Below, piece by piece: positions 50,200 to 58,834 of a stretch of 64,000 nucleotides of DNA (its first letter is position 1; each line of letters opens with the position of its first letter). This stretch comes from Roseateles sp049532965 (GTDB lineage Bacteria; Pseudomonadota; Gammaproteobacteria; Burkholderiales; Burkholderiaceae_C). The notes below the pieces were generated by a model. It was given only the letters and a program-made list of their open reading frames with translations. It searched no databases and was not told the DNA's origin. The stretch is taken from assembly GCF_049532965.1 (NCBI RefSeq), contig NZ_CP186694.1, positions 5,332,001-5,396,000 of the forward strand. Direction: 5' to 3'. The translations under genes were made by a program, and so were the position numbers.

Positions 50200-51831
50200 A
50201 TGAGTGCAGTGCTCGACCACCCGACCGGTCATGCCCATGACCATGACGATCACCACGACCACCACGCCCCGAGCGGCTGGCGGCGCTGGGTCTTCGCCAC
50301 CAACCACAAGGACATCGGGACGCTCTACCTGCTGTTCAGCTTCACGATGCTGATGATCGGCGGCATCCTGGCGCTGTGCATCCGCGCCGAGCTGTTCCAG
50401 CCGGGGCTGCAGTTCTTCAATCCGGAACTGTTCAACCAGTTCACGACGATGCACGGCCTGATCATGGTGTTCGGCGCGATCATGCCGGCCTTCGTCGGCT
50501 TCGCGAACTGGATGATCCCGCTGCAGATCGGCGCGTCGGACATGGCCTTCGCGCGGATGAACAACTTCAGCTTCTGGCTGATGATCCCGGCGGCCATCAT
50601 GCTGGTGGCTTCGTTCTTCATGCCCGGCGGCGCGCCCGCCGCGGGCTGGACGCTCTATGCGCCGCTGACGCTGCAGATGGGCCCGTCGATGGACGCCGGC
50701 ATCTTCGCGATGCACATCCTGGGCGCCTCGTCGATCATGGGCTCGATCAACATCATCGTGACCATCCTCAACATGCGCGCCCCCGGCATGACGCTGATGA
50801 AGATGCCGATGTTCGCGTGGACCTGGCTCATCACCGCCTACCTGCTGATCGCGGTGATGCCGGTGCTGGCCGGCGCGATCACGATGACGCTGACGGACCG
50901 CCACTTCGGCACCAGCTTCTTCACGCCCGCGGGCGGCGGCGACCCGGTGATGTACCAGCACATCTTCTGGTTCTTCGGCCACCCCGAGGTCTACATCATG
51001 ATCCTGCCGGCGTTCGGCATCGTGAGCCAGATCGTCCCGGCCTTCGCCCGCAAGCGCCTGTTCGGCTACGCCTCGATGGTGTACGCGACGGCCTCGATCG
51101 CGATCCTGTCCTTCATCGTGTGGGCGCACCACATGTTCGCCACCGGCATGCCGGTGACGGGCCAGCTGTTCTTCATGTACGCGACCATGCTGATCGCGGT
51201 GCCCACCGGCGTGAAGATCTTCAACTGGCTGGCGACGATGTGGCGCGGCTCGATGACCTTCGAGGTCCCGATGCTGTGGGCCGTCGGCTTCATCTTCGTG
51301 TTCACGATGGGCGGCTTCACCGGCCTGATCTGCGCGATGGCCCCGATCGACATCCAGATCCAGGATACCTACTACGTCGTCGCCCACTTCCACTACGTGC
51401 TGGTGGCGGGCTCGCTGTACGCGCTGTTCGCCGGCGTCTACTACTGGGGCCCGAAGTGGACCGGCGTGATGTACTCGGAGTTCCGCGGCAAGGTCCACTT
51501 CTGGGGCTCGCTGATCTTCTTCAACGTCACCTTCTTCCCGATGCACTTCCTCGGCCTGGCCGGCATGCCGCGCCGCTATGCCGACTATCCGATGCAGTTC
51601 GCCGACTTCAACGCGCTGGCCTCGGTCGGTGCCTTCGGCTTCGGGCTGATGCAGGTCTACTTCTTCGTCGCCGTCGTGATCCCGATGATGCGCGGCAAGG
51701 GCGCGAAGGCGCCGCAGAAGCCGTGGGAAGCGGCCGAGGGCCTGGAGTGGGAAGTGCCGTCGCCGGCGCCGTTCCACACCTTCGAGACGCCGCCCAAGCT
51801 GGACGTCACGGCCACCAAGGTCATCGGCTGA
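50200..51831 (+). CDS. ctaD: Cytochrome c oxidase subunit I
   Basis: Catalytic subunit of 543 residues with about 12 membrane helices. Heme a ligand in TTMHGLIMVFG; heme a3/CuB site in FGHPEVYIMILPAFG (His-Tyr pair), WAHHMFATGMP (two CuB His) and VAHFHYVLVAGS (heme a3 and heme a His). D-channel residues are in FNQFTTMH and MNNFSFWL. A His/Asp-rich N-terminus (HAHDHDDHHDHH) is typical of beta-proteobacterial forms. It follows ctaC by 90 bp. Confidence 0.97.
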   Translation: MSAVLDHPTGHAHDHDDHHDHHAPSGWRRWVFATNHKDIGTLYLLFSFTMLMIGGILALCIRAELFQPGLQFFNPELFNQFTTMHGLIMVFGAIMPAFVGFANWMIPLQIGASDMAFARMNNFSFWLMIPAAIMLVASFFMPGGAPAAGWTLYAPLTLQMGPSMDAGIFAMHILGASSIMGSINIIVTILNMRAPGMTLMKMPMFAWTWLITAYLLIAVMPVLAGAITMTLTDRHFGTSFFTPAGGGDPVMYQHIFWFFGHPEVYIMILPAFGIVSQIVPAFARKRLFGYASMVYATASIAILSFIVWAHHMFATGMPVTGQLFFMYATMLIAVPTGVKIFNWLATMWRGSMTFEVPMLWAVGFIFVFTMGGFTGLICAMAPIDIQIQDTYYVVAHFHYVLVAGSLYALFAGVYYWGPKWTGVMYSEFRGKVHFWGSLIFFNVTFFPMHFLGLAGMPRRYADYPMQFADFNALASVGAFGFGLMQVYFFVAVVIPMMRGKGAKAPQKPWEAAEGLEWEVPSPAPFHTFETPPKLDVTATKVIG

Positions 51832-51847
51832 TCCGGGAGCTGTCGCG

Positions 51848-51967
51848 ATGGCGCTGACGCCCGAGCAACGCAAGAGCAACCTGCGGCTGGCGCTGATCCT
51901 GGCCAGCGTGGCCGCCGTGTTCGCGATCGGCTTCGTGGTCAAGATCGCGTTCCTGGGCGCGTCCTGA
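51848..51967 (+). CDS. Cytochrome oxidase small assembly protein
   Basis: A 39-residue single-span membrane protein: MALTPEQRKSNLRLALIL then a hydrophobic stretch ending KIAFLGAS. It fits the small assembly protein that lies between ctaD and the Cox11-type ctaG in many Burkholderiales. ATG 51848 is 16 bp after the ctaD stop, with GGGAGCTGTCGCG in front. Its exact function is unknown; the position implies a role in building subunit I. Confidence 0.8.
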   Translation: MALTPEQRKSNLRLALILASVAAVFAIGFVVKIAFLGAS

Positions 51968-51992
51968 GCGACACCGGCCGGAGCCGCACGCC

Positions 51993-52610
51993 ATGACCGC
52001 GCCCAGCAAGCTCTCCGCCTGGATCCGCCGGGAGAACCTGCGCATGACCGGCAAGCTGCTGGTCGTGGTGGCGGTGATGTCCTGCTTCGGCTACGCGCTG
52101 GTGCCGATGTACCGCGCGATCTGCACGGCACTGGGAATCAACGTGCTGTCGCTGTCGGAGCGCCAGCATGCGGTGCGCGCCGAGGATGTCCGGAACACGC
52201 AGGTCGACTACAGCCGCACGATCACGGTCGAGTTCGACGCCAACGCCCGCGGCCCCTGGGACTTCAAGCCGGCCACCCGGCACCTGCAGGTCCACCCCGG
52301 TGAACTGACGACGGTGATGTACACCTTCCAGAACATCCAGCCGCGGACCATGTCGGCGCAGGCGATCCCGAGCTACGCGCCCAAGCAGGCGACGCCCTAC
52401 TTCAACAAGCTGGAGTGCTTCTGCTTCAACGAATACACGCTGAAGCCGGGCGAGCAGAAGGCATGGCCGGTGGTGTTCGTCATCGACCCGAAGCTGCCGA
52501 AGGATGTGCGCACGATCACGCTGTCGTACACCTTCTTCGAGATCGCCGGCAAGGGCAAGGCGCAGGCCGCCGCGCCGGCCGTGGCGGCGACGGCGGGACC
52601 GCGCGGCTGA
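51993..52610 (+). CDS. ctaG: Cytochrome c oxidase assembly protein CtaG/Cox11
   Basis: Copper chaperone of 205 residues that inserts CuB into subunit I. One N-terminal membrane helix (about 22-42, LLVVVAVMSCFGYALVPMY) is followed by the periplasmic immunoglobulin-like domain. The copper site is CFCFNEYTLKPGE, and PLYR..C..TG is represented by VPMYRAICTALGIN. The end YTFFEIAGKGK is followed by an Ala-rich tail. Starts 25 bp after the small assembly gene. Confidence 0.95.
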   Translation: MTAPSKLSAWIRRENLRMTGKLLVVVAVMSCFGYALVPMYRAICTALGINVLSLSERQHAVRAEDVRNTQVDYSRTITVEFDANARGPWDFKPATRHLQVHPGELTTVMYTFQNIQPRTMSAQAIPSYAPKQATPYFNKLECFCFNEYTLKPGEQKAWPVVFVIDPKLPKDVRTITLSYTFFEIAGKGKAQAAAPAVAATAGPRG

Positions 52611-52658
52611 GCGGCCGGGTGGCGGCGCGCGGTGACGAGCACAGCGGTGGAAACGACG

Positions 52659-52910
52659 ATGGCCGACGACCCGAAGCCCGGCGACGATCTGCAGCAGGCG
52701 ATGCGGCGCAAGGGCTCGTTCCTGGGTACGCTGCGGGCGGTGGCCTGGTCCTTCTTCGGCGTGAGGAAGGGCTCGGAGTATGAGAAGGATGTATCGCAGC
52801 TCAATCCGCTGCATGTGATCGCGGCCGGCGTCATCGCCGCGGCGCTGTTCGTGCTGGGATTGGTGCTGCTGGTCCGCTGGGTGGTGAGCAGCGGTGCGGC
52901 AATGAACTGA
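52659..52910 (+). CDS. DUF2970 small membrane protein
   Basis: 83 residues, one C-terminal membrane helix (about 50-75: VIAAGVIAAALFVLGLVLL). The conserved part RRKGSFLGTLRAVAWSFFGVRKGSEYEKD is the DUF2970 pattern, given here as LRAVAWSFFGVRKG. The family is almost always found between Cox11 and subunit III in beta-proteobacterial oxidase clusters; its function is unknown. ATG 52659 with GGTGGAAA in front is preferred to GTG 52632. Confidence 0.82.
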   Translation: MADDPKPGDDLQQAMRRKGSFLGTLRAVAWSFFGVRKGSEYEKDVSQLNPLHVIAAGVIAAALFVLGLVLLVRWVVSSGAAMN

Positions 52911-52936
52911 GAACCGTAGTTCGAGGAGAAGAACGC

Positions 52937-53821
52937 ATGTCGGCAACGACGACTCATGGGCAGCAGCCCTACTACTTCGTGCCTGGTCCGTCCCGGCACC
53001 CGGCGATGGCCGCGTTCGGCCTGTTCTGGGTGATCCTGGGCGCCGGGCAGTGGGTCAACGGCCACGACTGGGGCAAATGGTCGCTGCTGTTCGGCCTGCT
53101 CTGGTGGGCCTTCACGCTCAAGCAGTGGTTCGGCGACGCCATCCGCGAAAGCGAAGGCGGCATGTACAGCGACCGCATCGACGCGTCGTTCCGCTGGAGC
53201 ATGGGCTGGTTCATCTTCTCGGAGGTGATGTTCTTCGCGGCTTTCTTCGGCGCGCTGTTCTGGTCGCGCGGCTACAGCATCCCGACGCTGGGCAGCCTGG
53301 ACAACGCGCTGCTGTGGCCCGACTTCAACGGCCTGTGGCCCAGCGTCGCCGCGGGCGCGACGGCGTCGCCAGCGGGCACGGTGGAGCCGTTCGCGACGAT
53401 GGGGCCGTGGCCGATCCCGACCATCAACACCGCGCTGCTGCTGACCTCCGGCGTGACGCTGACCATCGCGCACCATGCGCTGATCGCCGGCCAGCGCGCC
53501 AGGACGATCGCCTGGATGTGGGCCACGGTGCTGCTGGGCTTCGTGTTCCTGTGCTTCCAGGGCTACGAGTACTTCCACGCCTACCAGGACCTGAACCTGA
53601 AGCTGAACTCGGGCATCTTCGGCTCGACCTTCTTCATGCTGACCGGCTTCCACGGCTTCCACGTGTTCGTCGGCATGCTGATGCTGCTGTTCATCACGCT
53701 GCGGCTGATGAAGGGCCACTTCACGCCGGACCGCCACTTCGGCTTCGAGGGCGCGGCGTGGTACTGGCACTTCGTGGACGTGGTGTGGCTCGGGCTCTAC
53801 GTCATCGTCTACTGGATGTGA
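52937..53821 (+). CDS. ctaE: Cytochrome c oxidase subunit III
   Basis: Core membrane subunit of 294 residues that stabilises oxidase turnover and proton uptake. Seven helices as expected for the long form. Marks: YYFVPGPSRHPAMAAFGLF, FRWSMGWFIFSEVMFFAAFF (cut here as MGWFIFSEVMFFAAFFGALFW), TGFHGFHVFVGM and WYWHFVDVVWLGLYVIVYW. The conserved Glu in FSEVMFF lies near the proton pathway. GAGGAG at 52922-52927 precedes ATG 52937. Confidence 0.97.
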   Translation: MSATTTHGQQPYYFVPGPSRHPAMAAFGLFWVILGAGQWVNGHDWGKWSLLFGLLWWAFTLKQWFGDAIRESEGGMYSDRIDASFRWSMGWFIFSEVMFFAAFFGALFWSRGYSIPTLGSLDNALLWPDFNGLWPSVAAGATASPAGTVEPFATMGPWPIPTINTALLLTSGVTLTIAHHALIAGQRARTIAWMWATVLLGFVFLCFQGYEYFHAYQDLNLKLNSGIFGSTFFMLTGFHGFHVFVGMLMLLFITLRLMKGHFTPDRHFGFEGAAWYWHFVDVVWLGLYVIVYWM

Positions 53822-53844
53822 CGGCGCTCCGGCGCTGACGGAAG

Positions 53845-53869
53845 AAGCGCCGCGCGATGCGGCGCTTTT
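53845..53869. terminator. Bidirectional terminator between ctaE and DUF2909 genes
   Basis: Aagcgccgc/gcggcgctt, a 9-bp stem with loop gcgat, followed by TT on the plus strand (four T including the stem end) and by TTCTTC on the minus strand. It sits between converging genes and can serve both. Confidence 0.75.
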
Positions 53870-53879
53870 CATTTCCGGA

Positions 53880-54089
53880 TCACTTGCCGACGGGAAGGCC
53901 GGTCGGCTGGATCCAGCCCATCCAGGCGCTGAAGAGGATGAACAGGAACAGCGCCACCGACAATCCGACGCGCACCGCCAGCGCGCGGGCCATGGTGGCC
54001 TTGCCCTTCTGCTTGCGCAGCATCAGGACGCCGGCGGAGAACAGCGCGCCCAGGATGCCGATGAACGCGATGAGGACGACGACTTTCAT
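53880..54089 (-). CDS. DUF2909 twin-transmembrane protein
   Basis: 69 residues, two hydrophobic helices (about 3-23 and 39-60) joined by a basic loop RKQKGKATMARA, the layout of DUF2909 'twin transmembrane' proteins that accompany oxidase assembly genes. Role unknown. Its start codon overlaps the start codon of the divergent SURF1 gene by two bases in the sequence CATG (54087-54090), so neither gene has room for an independent 5' leader. Confidence 0.82.
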   Translation of the reverse strand: MKVVVLIAFIGILGALFSAGVLMLRKQKGKATMARALAVRVGLSVALFLFILFSAWMGWIQPTGLPVGK

Positions 54090-54969
54090 GGCGGACGATT
54101 ATTCCCACCCCGCGGCGCTCCAGCCATCGGGCCGCGCCCGAAGGCGCCACGGCGTCGTGGTGATCGCGACGATCGCCGGCGTGGTGGCGGCGCTGGCACT
54201 GGGGGTCTGGCAGCTCGACCGTGCGGGGCAGAAGCGGGCCTTGCAGCGGGCGCTCGACGAACGCGGGCGGATGGTGCCGCTGGGGACGGCGATGCTGCCG
54301 GCCTCGGACCAGCCGCCGCGGCCCGACCTGGAACACCGCCGCGCCGAACTGGCCGGGCAGTGGGAGACGGCCCACACGGTCTACCTGGACAACCGCGTGA
54401 TGGACGGCCGCACCGGCTTCTACGTGCTCACGCCGCTGAAGCTGGCGGGCCGCCACGACGCGATCCTGGTGCAGCGCGGCTGGGCGCCGCGCAACGCGGC
54501 GCAGCGCGAGGCGCTGCCGCCGGTGTCGACGCCCACGGGCGATGTGCGGATCGCGGGGCGGCTGGCGGCGGCGGTGTCGAAGGCTTATGCGCTGGGCCGG
54601 GACGCCGAGACCGGACCGATCCGGCAGAATGTCGACCTCGCCGCCTTCCAGGCCGAGACCGGATTGCGGCTGCTGCCGGTGGTGATGCTGCAGACGTCGC
54701 CGGACCGCGTGGCGGGCGCCGCGGCAGCGCTGCCTGTGGAGGCCGATGCAAAGGCCGATGCCGACGCCGGCGCCAGTGCCGATGGACTACGCCGTCACTG
54801 GCCGCCGCCGTCGGTCGACATCCACAAGCATTACGGGTACGCGTTTCAATGGTTTGCGCTTGCGGCGCTGATCCTGGGTCTTTATGTCTGGTTCCAAGTC
54901 CTCGCTCCCTACCGCGCTGGCCGAGCCGCCCGTGCCCTCGACACCGATGACGTCTCCCGCGATGCATGA
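54088..54969 (+). CDS. SURF1-family oxidase assembly protein
   Basis: 293 residues, two membrane helices (about 18-35 and near 255-275) flanking a periplasmic domain. Family marks: LGVWQLDRAGQKRAL, TVYLDNRVMDGRTGFYVLTPLKL (cut: LDNRVMDGRTGFYV), ILVQRGWAPRN and KHYGYAFQWFALAALIL. Surf1 helps heme A delivery to subunit I. An Ala/Asp-rich insertion (EADAKADADAGASADG) lies before the last helix. ATG 54088 is preferred, with GAGGA about 11 nt upstream inside the divergent gene; earlier in-frame Met codons lie antisense to that gene. Confidence 0.88.
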   Translation: MADDYSHPAALQPSGRARRRHGVVVIATIAGVVAALALGVWQLDRAGQKRALQRALDERGRMVPLGTAMLPASDQPPRPDLEHRRAELAGQWETAHTVYLDNRVMDGRTGFYVLTPLKLAGRHDAILVQRGWAPRNAAQREALPPVSTPTGDVRIAGRLAAAVSKAYALGRDAETGPIRQNVDLAAFQAETGLRLLPVVMLQTSPDRVAGAAAALPVEADAKADADAGASADGLRRHWPPPSVDIHKHYGYAFQWFALAALILGLYVWFQVLAPYRAGRAARALDTDDVSRDA

Positions 54970-55684
54970 GAGCCGCGACCCCGGCCACGGCCGCGACGCC
55001 GCGCCGGCGCCGACCGACACGCCGCTGCCGCCCGACGGCCCGGTGACGCTGTCGGTCCACACCGTGCCGATGCCGGAACTCGATCCGCCGAAGCGCTCGC
55101 GCTGGACGCTGTGGCTGGTGCTGCTGGTGTGCGCGGCACCGGTGATCGCGTCCTACTTCAGCTTCTACGTGCTGGACCTGCGCGGCCGCGCGTACGGCGA
55201 CCTGATCACGCCGACGCGCGACCTGCCGGCGACGATGGCACTGACGACGCTGCAGGGCGGGGCGGTGCCGGTGGATTCGCTCAAGGGCCAGTGGCTGCTG
55301 ACTTACGTGCCGGACCGCGCCTGCGACACCGGCTGCGAGCGGATGCTGTTCATGCAGCGCCAGTTGCGCGAGATGCTGGGCAAGGACCGCGACCGGCTCG
55401 ACAAGCTGGTGCTGGTGCCCGACGACGTCACGCTGACGCCGGCGCAGGTCGACGCGCTGACCGGTCACGGCGCGCCGGCGACGGTGCTGCGGGCGAGCCG
55501 TGCGGCGATCGAGGGCTGGCTGATGCCCGCGCCAGGTCACCGGATGGGCGAGCACCTGTTCCTGGTCGATCCGATGGGACGCTGGATGCTGCGCTCGCCG
55601 GCCACGCCGGAGCCCGGTCCGATGAAGAAGGACCTGGAGCGCCTGATGCGTGCGAACGCCGGCTGGGACAAGGCCGGACGTTGA
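54962..55684 (+). CDS. Sco-like thioredoxin-fold protein of the oxidase cluster
   Basis: About 240 residues: a Pro/Asp-rich cytoplasmic tail, one membrane helix (RWTLWLVLLVCAAPVIASYF) and a periplasmic domain resembling Sco/thioredoxin proteins. CDTGCERMLFMQRQLR gives a CxxxC at the place of the Sco CxxxCP copper motif, but the Pro is absent and the distal His of Sco is not obvious. It may be a redox or copper-handling assembly factor. The start is uncertain: ATG 54962 overlaps the SURF1 stop by 8 bp, ATG 54947 and ATG 54884 are alternatives, and none has a clear ribosome site. Confidence 0.7.
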   Translation: MHESRDPGHGRDAAPAPTDTPLPPDGPVTLSVHTVPMPELDPPKRSRWTLWLVLLVCAAPVIASYFSFYVLDLRGRAYGDLITPTRDLPATMALTTLQGGAVPVDSLKGQWLLTYVPDRACDTGCERMLFMQRQLREMLGKDRDRLDKLVLVPDDVTLTPAQVDALTGHGAPATVLRASRAAIEGWLMPAPGHRMGEHLFLVDPMGRWMLRSPATPEPGPMKKDLERLMRANAGWDKAGR

Positions 55685-55703
55685 CGACGAGGACCCGGCG
55701 CGC

Positions 55704-56870
55704 ATGAACGGATTGGCGATCGGTTTCGACTTCGAGCCGCTGCTGGAGCTGCTGGCGATGGCGGCGCTCGTCGGTGCCGTGCCGCTGCTGTGGTGGCAGT
55801 GGCGCCATCGCGGCGACCCGGCCGCGGTGCGCCTGCGCGGGCTGACGGTGCTGGCGACCTTCCTGACCTTCGACCTGATCCTGATCGGCGCGCTGACGCG
55901 CCTGACCGATTCGGGCCTCGGTTGTCCGGACTGGCCGGGCTGCTACGGCAACGCGTCCCCGATCGGCGCGCATGCCGAGATCCTCGCCGCGCAGACGGCC
56001 ATGCCCACCGGCCCCGTCACCCACGGCAAGGCGTGGATGGAGATGCTGCATCGCTACATGGCGGGCGGTGTCGGCTTCCTGCTGGTGGTGCTGGCGGTGC
56101 TGAGCTGGCGCGTGTGGTCGCGCGGCCGCGCCGACCGGGCCCGTGGCGCCACTGTGCCGTCGCCATGGTGGGCGACGCTGTCGCTCGCCTGGGTGCTGGT
56201 CCAGGGGCTCTTCGGGGCCTGGACGGTGACGATGAAGCTGTTCCCCGCCATCGTCACCCTGCACCTGCTGCTGGCGCTGGGGCTGCTGATGCTGCTGGCA
56301 TGGCAGGCGGAGGCCTACGCGCCCCGGCCACTGCGCTGGCCCGCCGGGTTGCGGCGCGCGTTCGCCGCGTTCACGTTGCTGGCGATCGGGCAGGTGGCGC
56401 TGGGCGGCTGGGTCAGCACGAACTACGCGGTGCTGGCGTGCCAGGACTTCCCGACCTGCCAGGGCCGGTGGCTGCCATCGGCTGACTTCGCTCAGGGCTT
56501 CACGCTGTGGCGTGAACTGGGCCGGGGCGCCCATGGCGGCTGGTTGCCGTTCGAGGCGCTGACCGCGATCCACCTGGCGCATCGCGCCGGCGCGATGATC
56601 GTGTTCGCCGCGATGCTGGCGCTGGCCTGGGCGCTGTGGCGCCTCGGCGCGACACGGCGCGACGACGACAGCCGCGAAGCCCGGCGCTGGGCGCGCCGCC
56701 TGCTGGCGGTCGGCGCGTGGCAACTGGCCTCGGGCCTGTCCAACGTGGTGCTGGGCTGGCCGCTGCTGGCGGCCCTGGCCCATACCGGCGGCGCCGCGGC
56801 GCTGCTGCTGATGTGTTCCCTCGTGCTGGCGCGGCTGCGCGCCGGCATCCTGACCGTGAGTCCGACATGA
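55704..56870 (+). CDS. ctaA: Heme A synthase CtaA (Cox15 type)
   Basis: 388-residue membrane protein with eight helices that oxidises heme O to heme A. Conserved: LIGALTRLTDSGLGCPDWPGCYG with the extracytoplasmic Cys pair (given as TDSGLGCPDWPGC), HGKAWMEMLHRYMAGGVG with heme-ligand His, a second half with IVTLHLLLAL, NYAVLACQDFPTCQG (second Cys pair) and IHLAHRAGAMIVF. Bacterial type II (Cox15-like) length. It overlaps the stop-start of ctaB (ATGA). Confidence 0.94.
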   Translation: MNGLAIGFDFEPLLELLAMAALVGAVPLLWWQWRHRGDPAAVRLRGLTVLATFLTFDLILIGALTRLTDSGLGCPDWPGCYGNASPIGAHAEILAAQTAMPTGPVTHGKAWMEMLHRYMAGGVGFLLVVLAVLSWRVWSRGRADRARGATVPSPWWATLSLAWVLVQGLFGAWTVTMKLFPAIVTLHLLLALGLLMLLAWQAEAYAPRPLRWPAGLRRAFAAFTLLAIGQVALGGWVSTNYAVLACQDFPTCQGRWLPSADFAQGFTLWRELGRGAHGGWLPFEALTAIHLAHRAGAMIVFAAMLALAWALWRLGATRRDDDSREARRWARRLLAVGAWQLASGLSNVVLGWPLLAALAHTGGAAALLLMCSLVLARLRAGILTVSPT

Positions 56871-57775
56871 GTTCCGCGACGCAGGCCGCCATGCCCTCCC
56901 GCTGGTGGCAGTTCTACCAACTGACCAAGCCCAAGGTCGTGCAGCTGATCGTGTTCTGCGCGGTCATCGGCATGGCGCTGGCAATCCCTGGCCTGCCCCA
57001 GGGCGACGAATGGCTCCGGCTGGTCGCGGCGACAGCGGGCATCTGGCTGGTGGCAGGCGCCGCCGCGGCGTTCAACTGCCTGATCGAGCAGCACATCGAC
57101 GCCAAGATGAAGCGCACCGCCTGGCGCCCGACCGCGCGCGGCGAGCTCAGCCGCAACCAGACGCTGATGTTCTCCGGCCTGCTGTGCGCGCTGGGCTCGG
57201 CGATCCTGTACCTGCTGGTGAATCCGCTGACGATGTGGCTGACCTTCGCAACCTTCGTCGGCTACGCGATCGTCTACACCGTCATCCTGAAGCCGCTGAC
57301 GCCGCAGAACATCGTGATCGGCGGCGCTTCGGGCGCGATGCCGCCGGTGCTGGGCTGGGCGGCGATGCGCGGCGAGCTGGGTGCGGAGGCCTGGCTGATG
57401 TGCCTCATCATCTTCCTGTGGACGCCGCCGCATTTCTGGGCGCTCGCGCTGTACCGCAGCGAGGACTACCGCAAGGCCGGCCTGCCGATGCTGCCGGTGA
57501 CGCACGGCAACGAATTCACGCGGTTGCAGATCTTCCTCTACACCTGGATCCTGTTCGCGGCGACGCTGCTGCCGTTCCTGACCGGCATGAGCGGCTGGAT
57601 CTACCTGGCCGCGGCGATCGTGCTGGGGCTGATGTTCTGCCATCACGCGTTCAAGCTGTGGAAGGCCTATTCGGAAGCGCTGGCGCGCAAGACCTTCCTG
57701 TTCTCGATCCTGCATCTGTCGCTGCTGTTCGGCGCGCTGCTGCTCGATCACTACGTCAGTCCGTGGCTCGCCTGA
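56867..57775 (+). CDS. ctaB: Protoheme IX farnesyltransferase
   Basis: UbiA-family prenyltransferase of 302 residues that makes heme O from protoheme and farnesyl diphosphate. First Asp-rich loop: NCLIEQHIDAKMKRTAWRP (NxxxDxxMxRT, with Glu and Asp for magnesium); second loop FLWTPPHFWALALYRSEDY with GLPMLPV after it. Nine hydrophobic segments are expected and can be seen. It is translationally coupled to ctaA, the next enzyme in heme A synthesis. Confidence 0.96.
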   Translation: MSSATQAAMPSRWWQFYQLTKPKVVQLIVFCAVIGMALAIPGLPQGDEWLRLVAATAGIWLVAGAAAAFNCLIEQHIDAKMKRTAWRPTARGELSRNQTLMFSGLLCALGSAILYLLVNPLTMWLTFATFVGYAIVYTVILKPLTPQNIVIGGASGAMPPVLGWAAMRGELGAEAWLMCLIIFLWTPPHFWALALYRSEDYRKAGLPMLPVTHGNEFTRLQIFLYTWILFAATLLPFLTGMSGWIYLAAAIVLGLMFCHHAFKLWKAYSEALARKTFLFSILHLSLLFGALLLDHYVSPWLA

Positions 57776-57808
57776 GCGGGCCGGACCTCAACCCGGATCG
57801 GATGTTCG

Positions 57809-58420
57809 ATGATCTCGCGACGTGTTCTTGGAATGAGCCTGCTGGGCGCTGCGGCGCTGCTGGCGGGGTGCGACAAACTGGGTTTCTCGTCGACGCCCAA
57901 GGCCAGCTTCCAGGGCGTGGACCTGACCGGCGCGAACTATGCGCGCGGCTTCAGCCTGCCGGACCAGGATGGACGAACCCGCACGCTGGAGGATTTCAAG
58001 GGCAAGGTGGTGGTCGTGTTCTTCGGCTTCACGCAATGTCCCGACGTGTGCCCGACCACGCTGGCCGAACTGGCGCAGGTGAAGAAGGCGCTGGGGCCGG
58101 AGGGCGACAAGGTGCAGGGCGTATTCATCACCGTCGATCCGGAGCGTGACAAGCCGGAACTGCTGAAGGCCTACCTGGAGAGCTTCGATCCGGGCTTCGT
58201 CGCGCTGCGCGGCACGCCAGAGCAGCTCAAGGAGGTCGCCAAGGAGTTCAAGATCTATTACGCCAAGGTGCCCGGCAAGACGCCGGACAGCTACACGATG
58301 GATCACACGGCGGCGAGCTTCCTGTTCGATCCGCAGGGGCGGGTGCGGGTGTTCTCGCGCTACGGCGCCGGCGCGACCGCATTGACCGGCGACATCAAGG
58401 CGCTGCTCGCGGGACAGTGA
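57809..58420 (+). CDS. SCO1/SenC-family copper chaperone lipoprotein
   Basis: 203 residues. A signal peptide ends in lipobox LLAGC at about residue 24, so the mature protein is anchored facing the periplasm. The thioredoxin fold carries the copper motif FGFTQCPDVCPTTL (CxxxCP) and the distal copper His in MDHTAASFLFDPQG. Sco proteins metallate CuA of subunit II. Last gene of the oxidase cluster, 33 bp after ctaB. Short repeats of gcgctcaatgcg lie in the 61 bp after it. Confidence 0.93.
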   Translation: MISRRVLGMSLLGAAALLAGCDKLGFSSTPKASFQGVDLTGANYARGFSLPDQDGRTRTLEDFKGKVVVVFFGFTQCPDVCPTTLAELAQVKKALGPEGDKVQGVFITVDPERDKPELLKAYLESFDPGFVALRGTPEQLKEVAKEFKIYYAKVPGKTPDSYTMDHTAASFLFDPQGRVRVFSRYGAGATALTGDIKALLAGQ

Positions 58421-58481
58421 CCGAAGCGGGCCGCTCCGGAGCCGGGCGGTCGCTCGATGCGCTCAATGCGCTCATGTGCGC

Positions 58482-58769
58482 TCAATGCGGCTTGCGCCGC
58501 TTCTCGAATTCGTCGCTGTGATAGACGTTCCCGTCCCAGCGGGTGGAGCGGCGCTTGGCCCGGGCGATCGCGTCCAGGGCCGCATCATGCGCCGCCCGGC
58601 GGCGTTCGCGTGAGTTGAAGCGGCCGCGCCAGCTCTGAGCACTGGACAGCGGCCGCAGTTGCCGCAGCCGCGCTCGCCAGGCCATCTGATGCCGACGCGG
58701 CAGGACCATGTCGATCGCGAGCAGGACGCAGATCAGCAGACCGAGGGCGGCAAGGACTTTGGCGAACAT
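58482..58769 (-). CDS. Small conserved membrane-anchored protein
   Basis: 95 residues: an N-terminal hydrophobic helix (about 5-24, LAALGLLICVLLAIDMVL) followed by a strongly basic region with many Arg and a tail WDGNVYHSDEFEKRRKPH. I do not recognise a characterised family; similar Arg-rich one-helix proteins occur in Burkholderiales. Convergent with the SCO gene and 65 bp upstream of the next minus-strand gene's end. Confidence 0.6.
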   Translation of the reverse strand: MFAKVLAALGLLICVLLAIDMVLPRRHQMAWRARLRQLRPLSSAQSWRGRFNSRERRRAAHDAALDAIARAKRRSTRWDGNVYHSDEFEKRRKPH

Positions 58770-58834
58770 ACGTCGGCGCGGTGGTTCACGCCATGCGGGC
58801 GTGCAAGCGGCCGACTATACGCGAGGGCTCTGGC

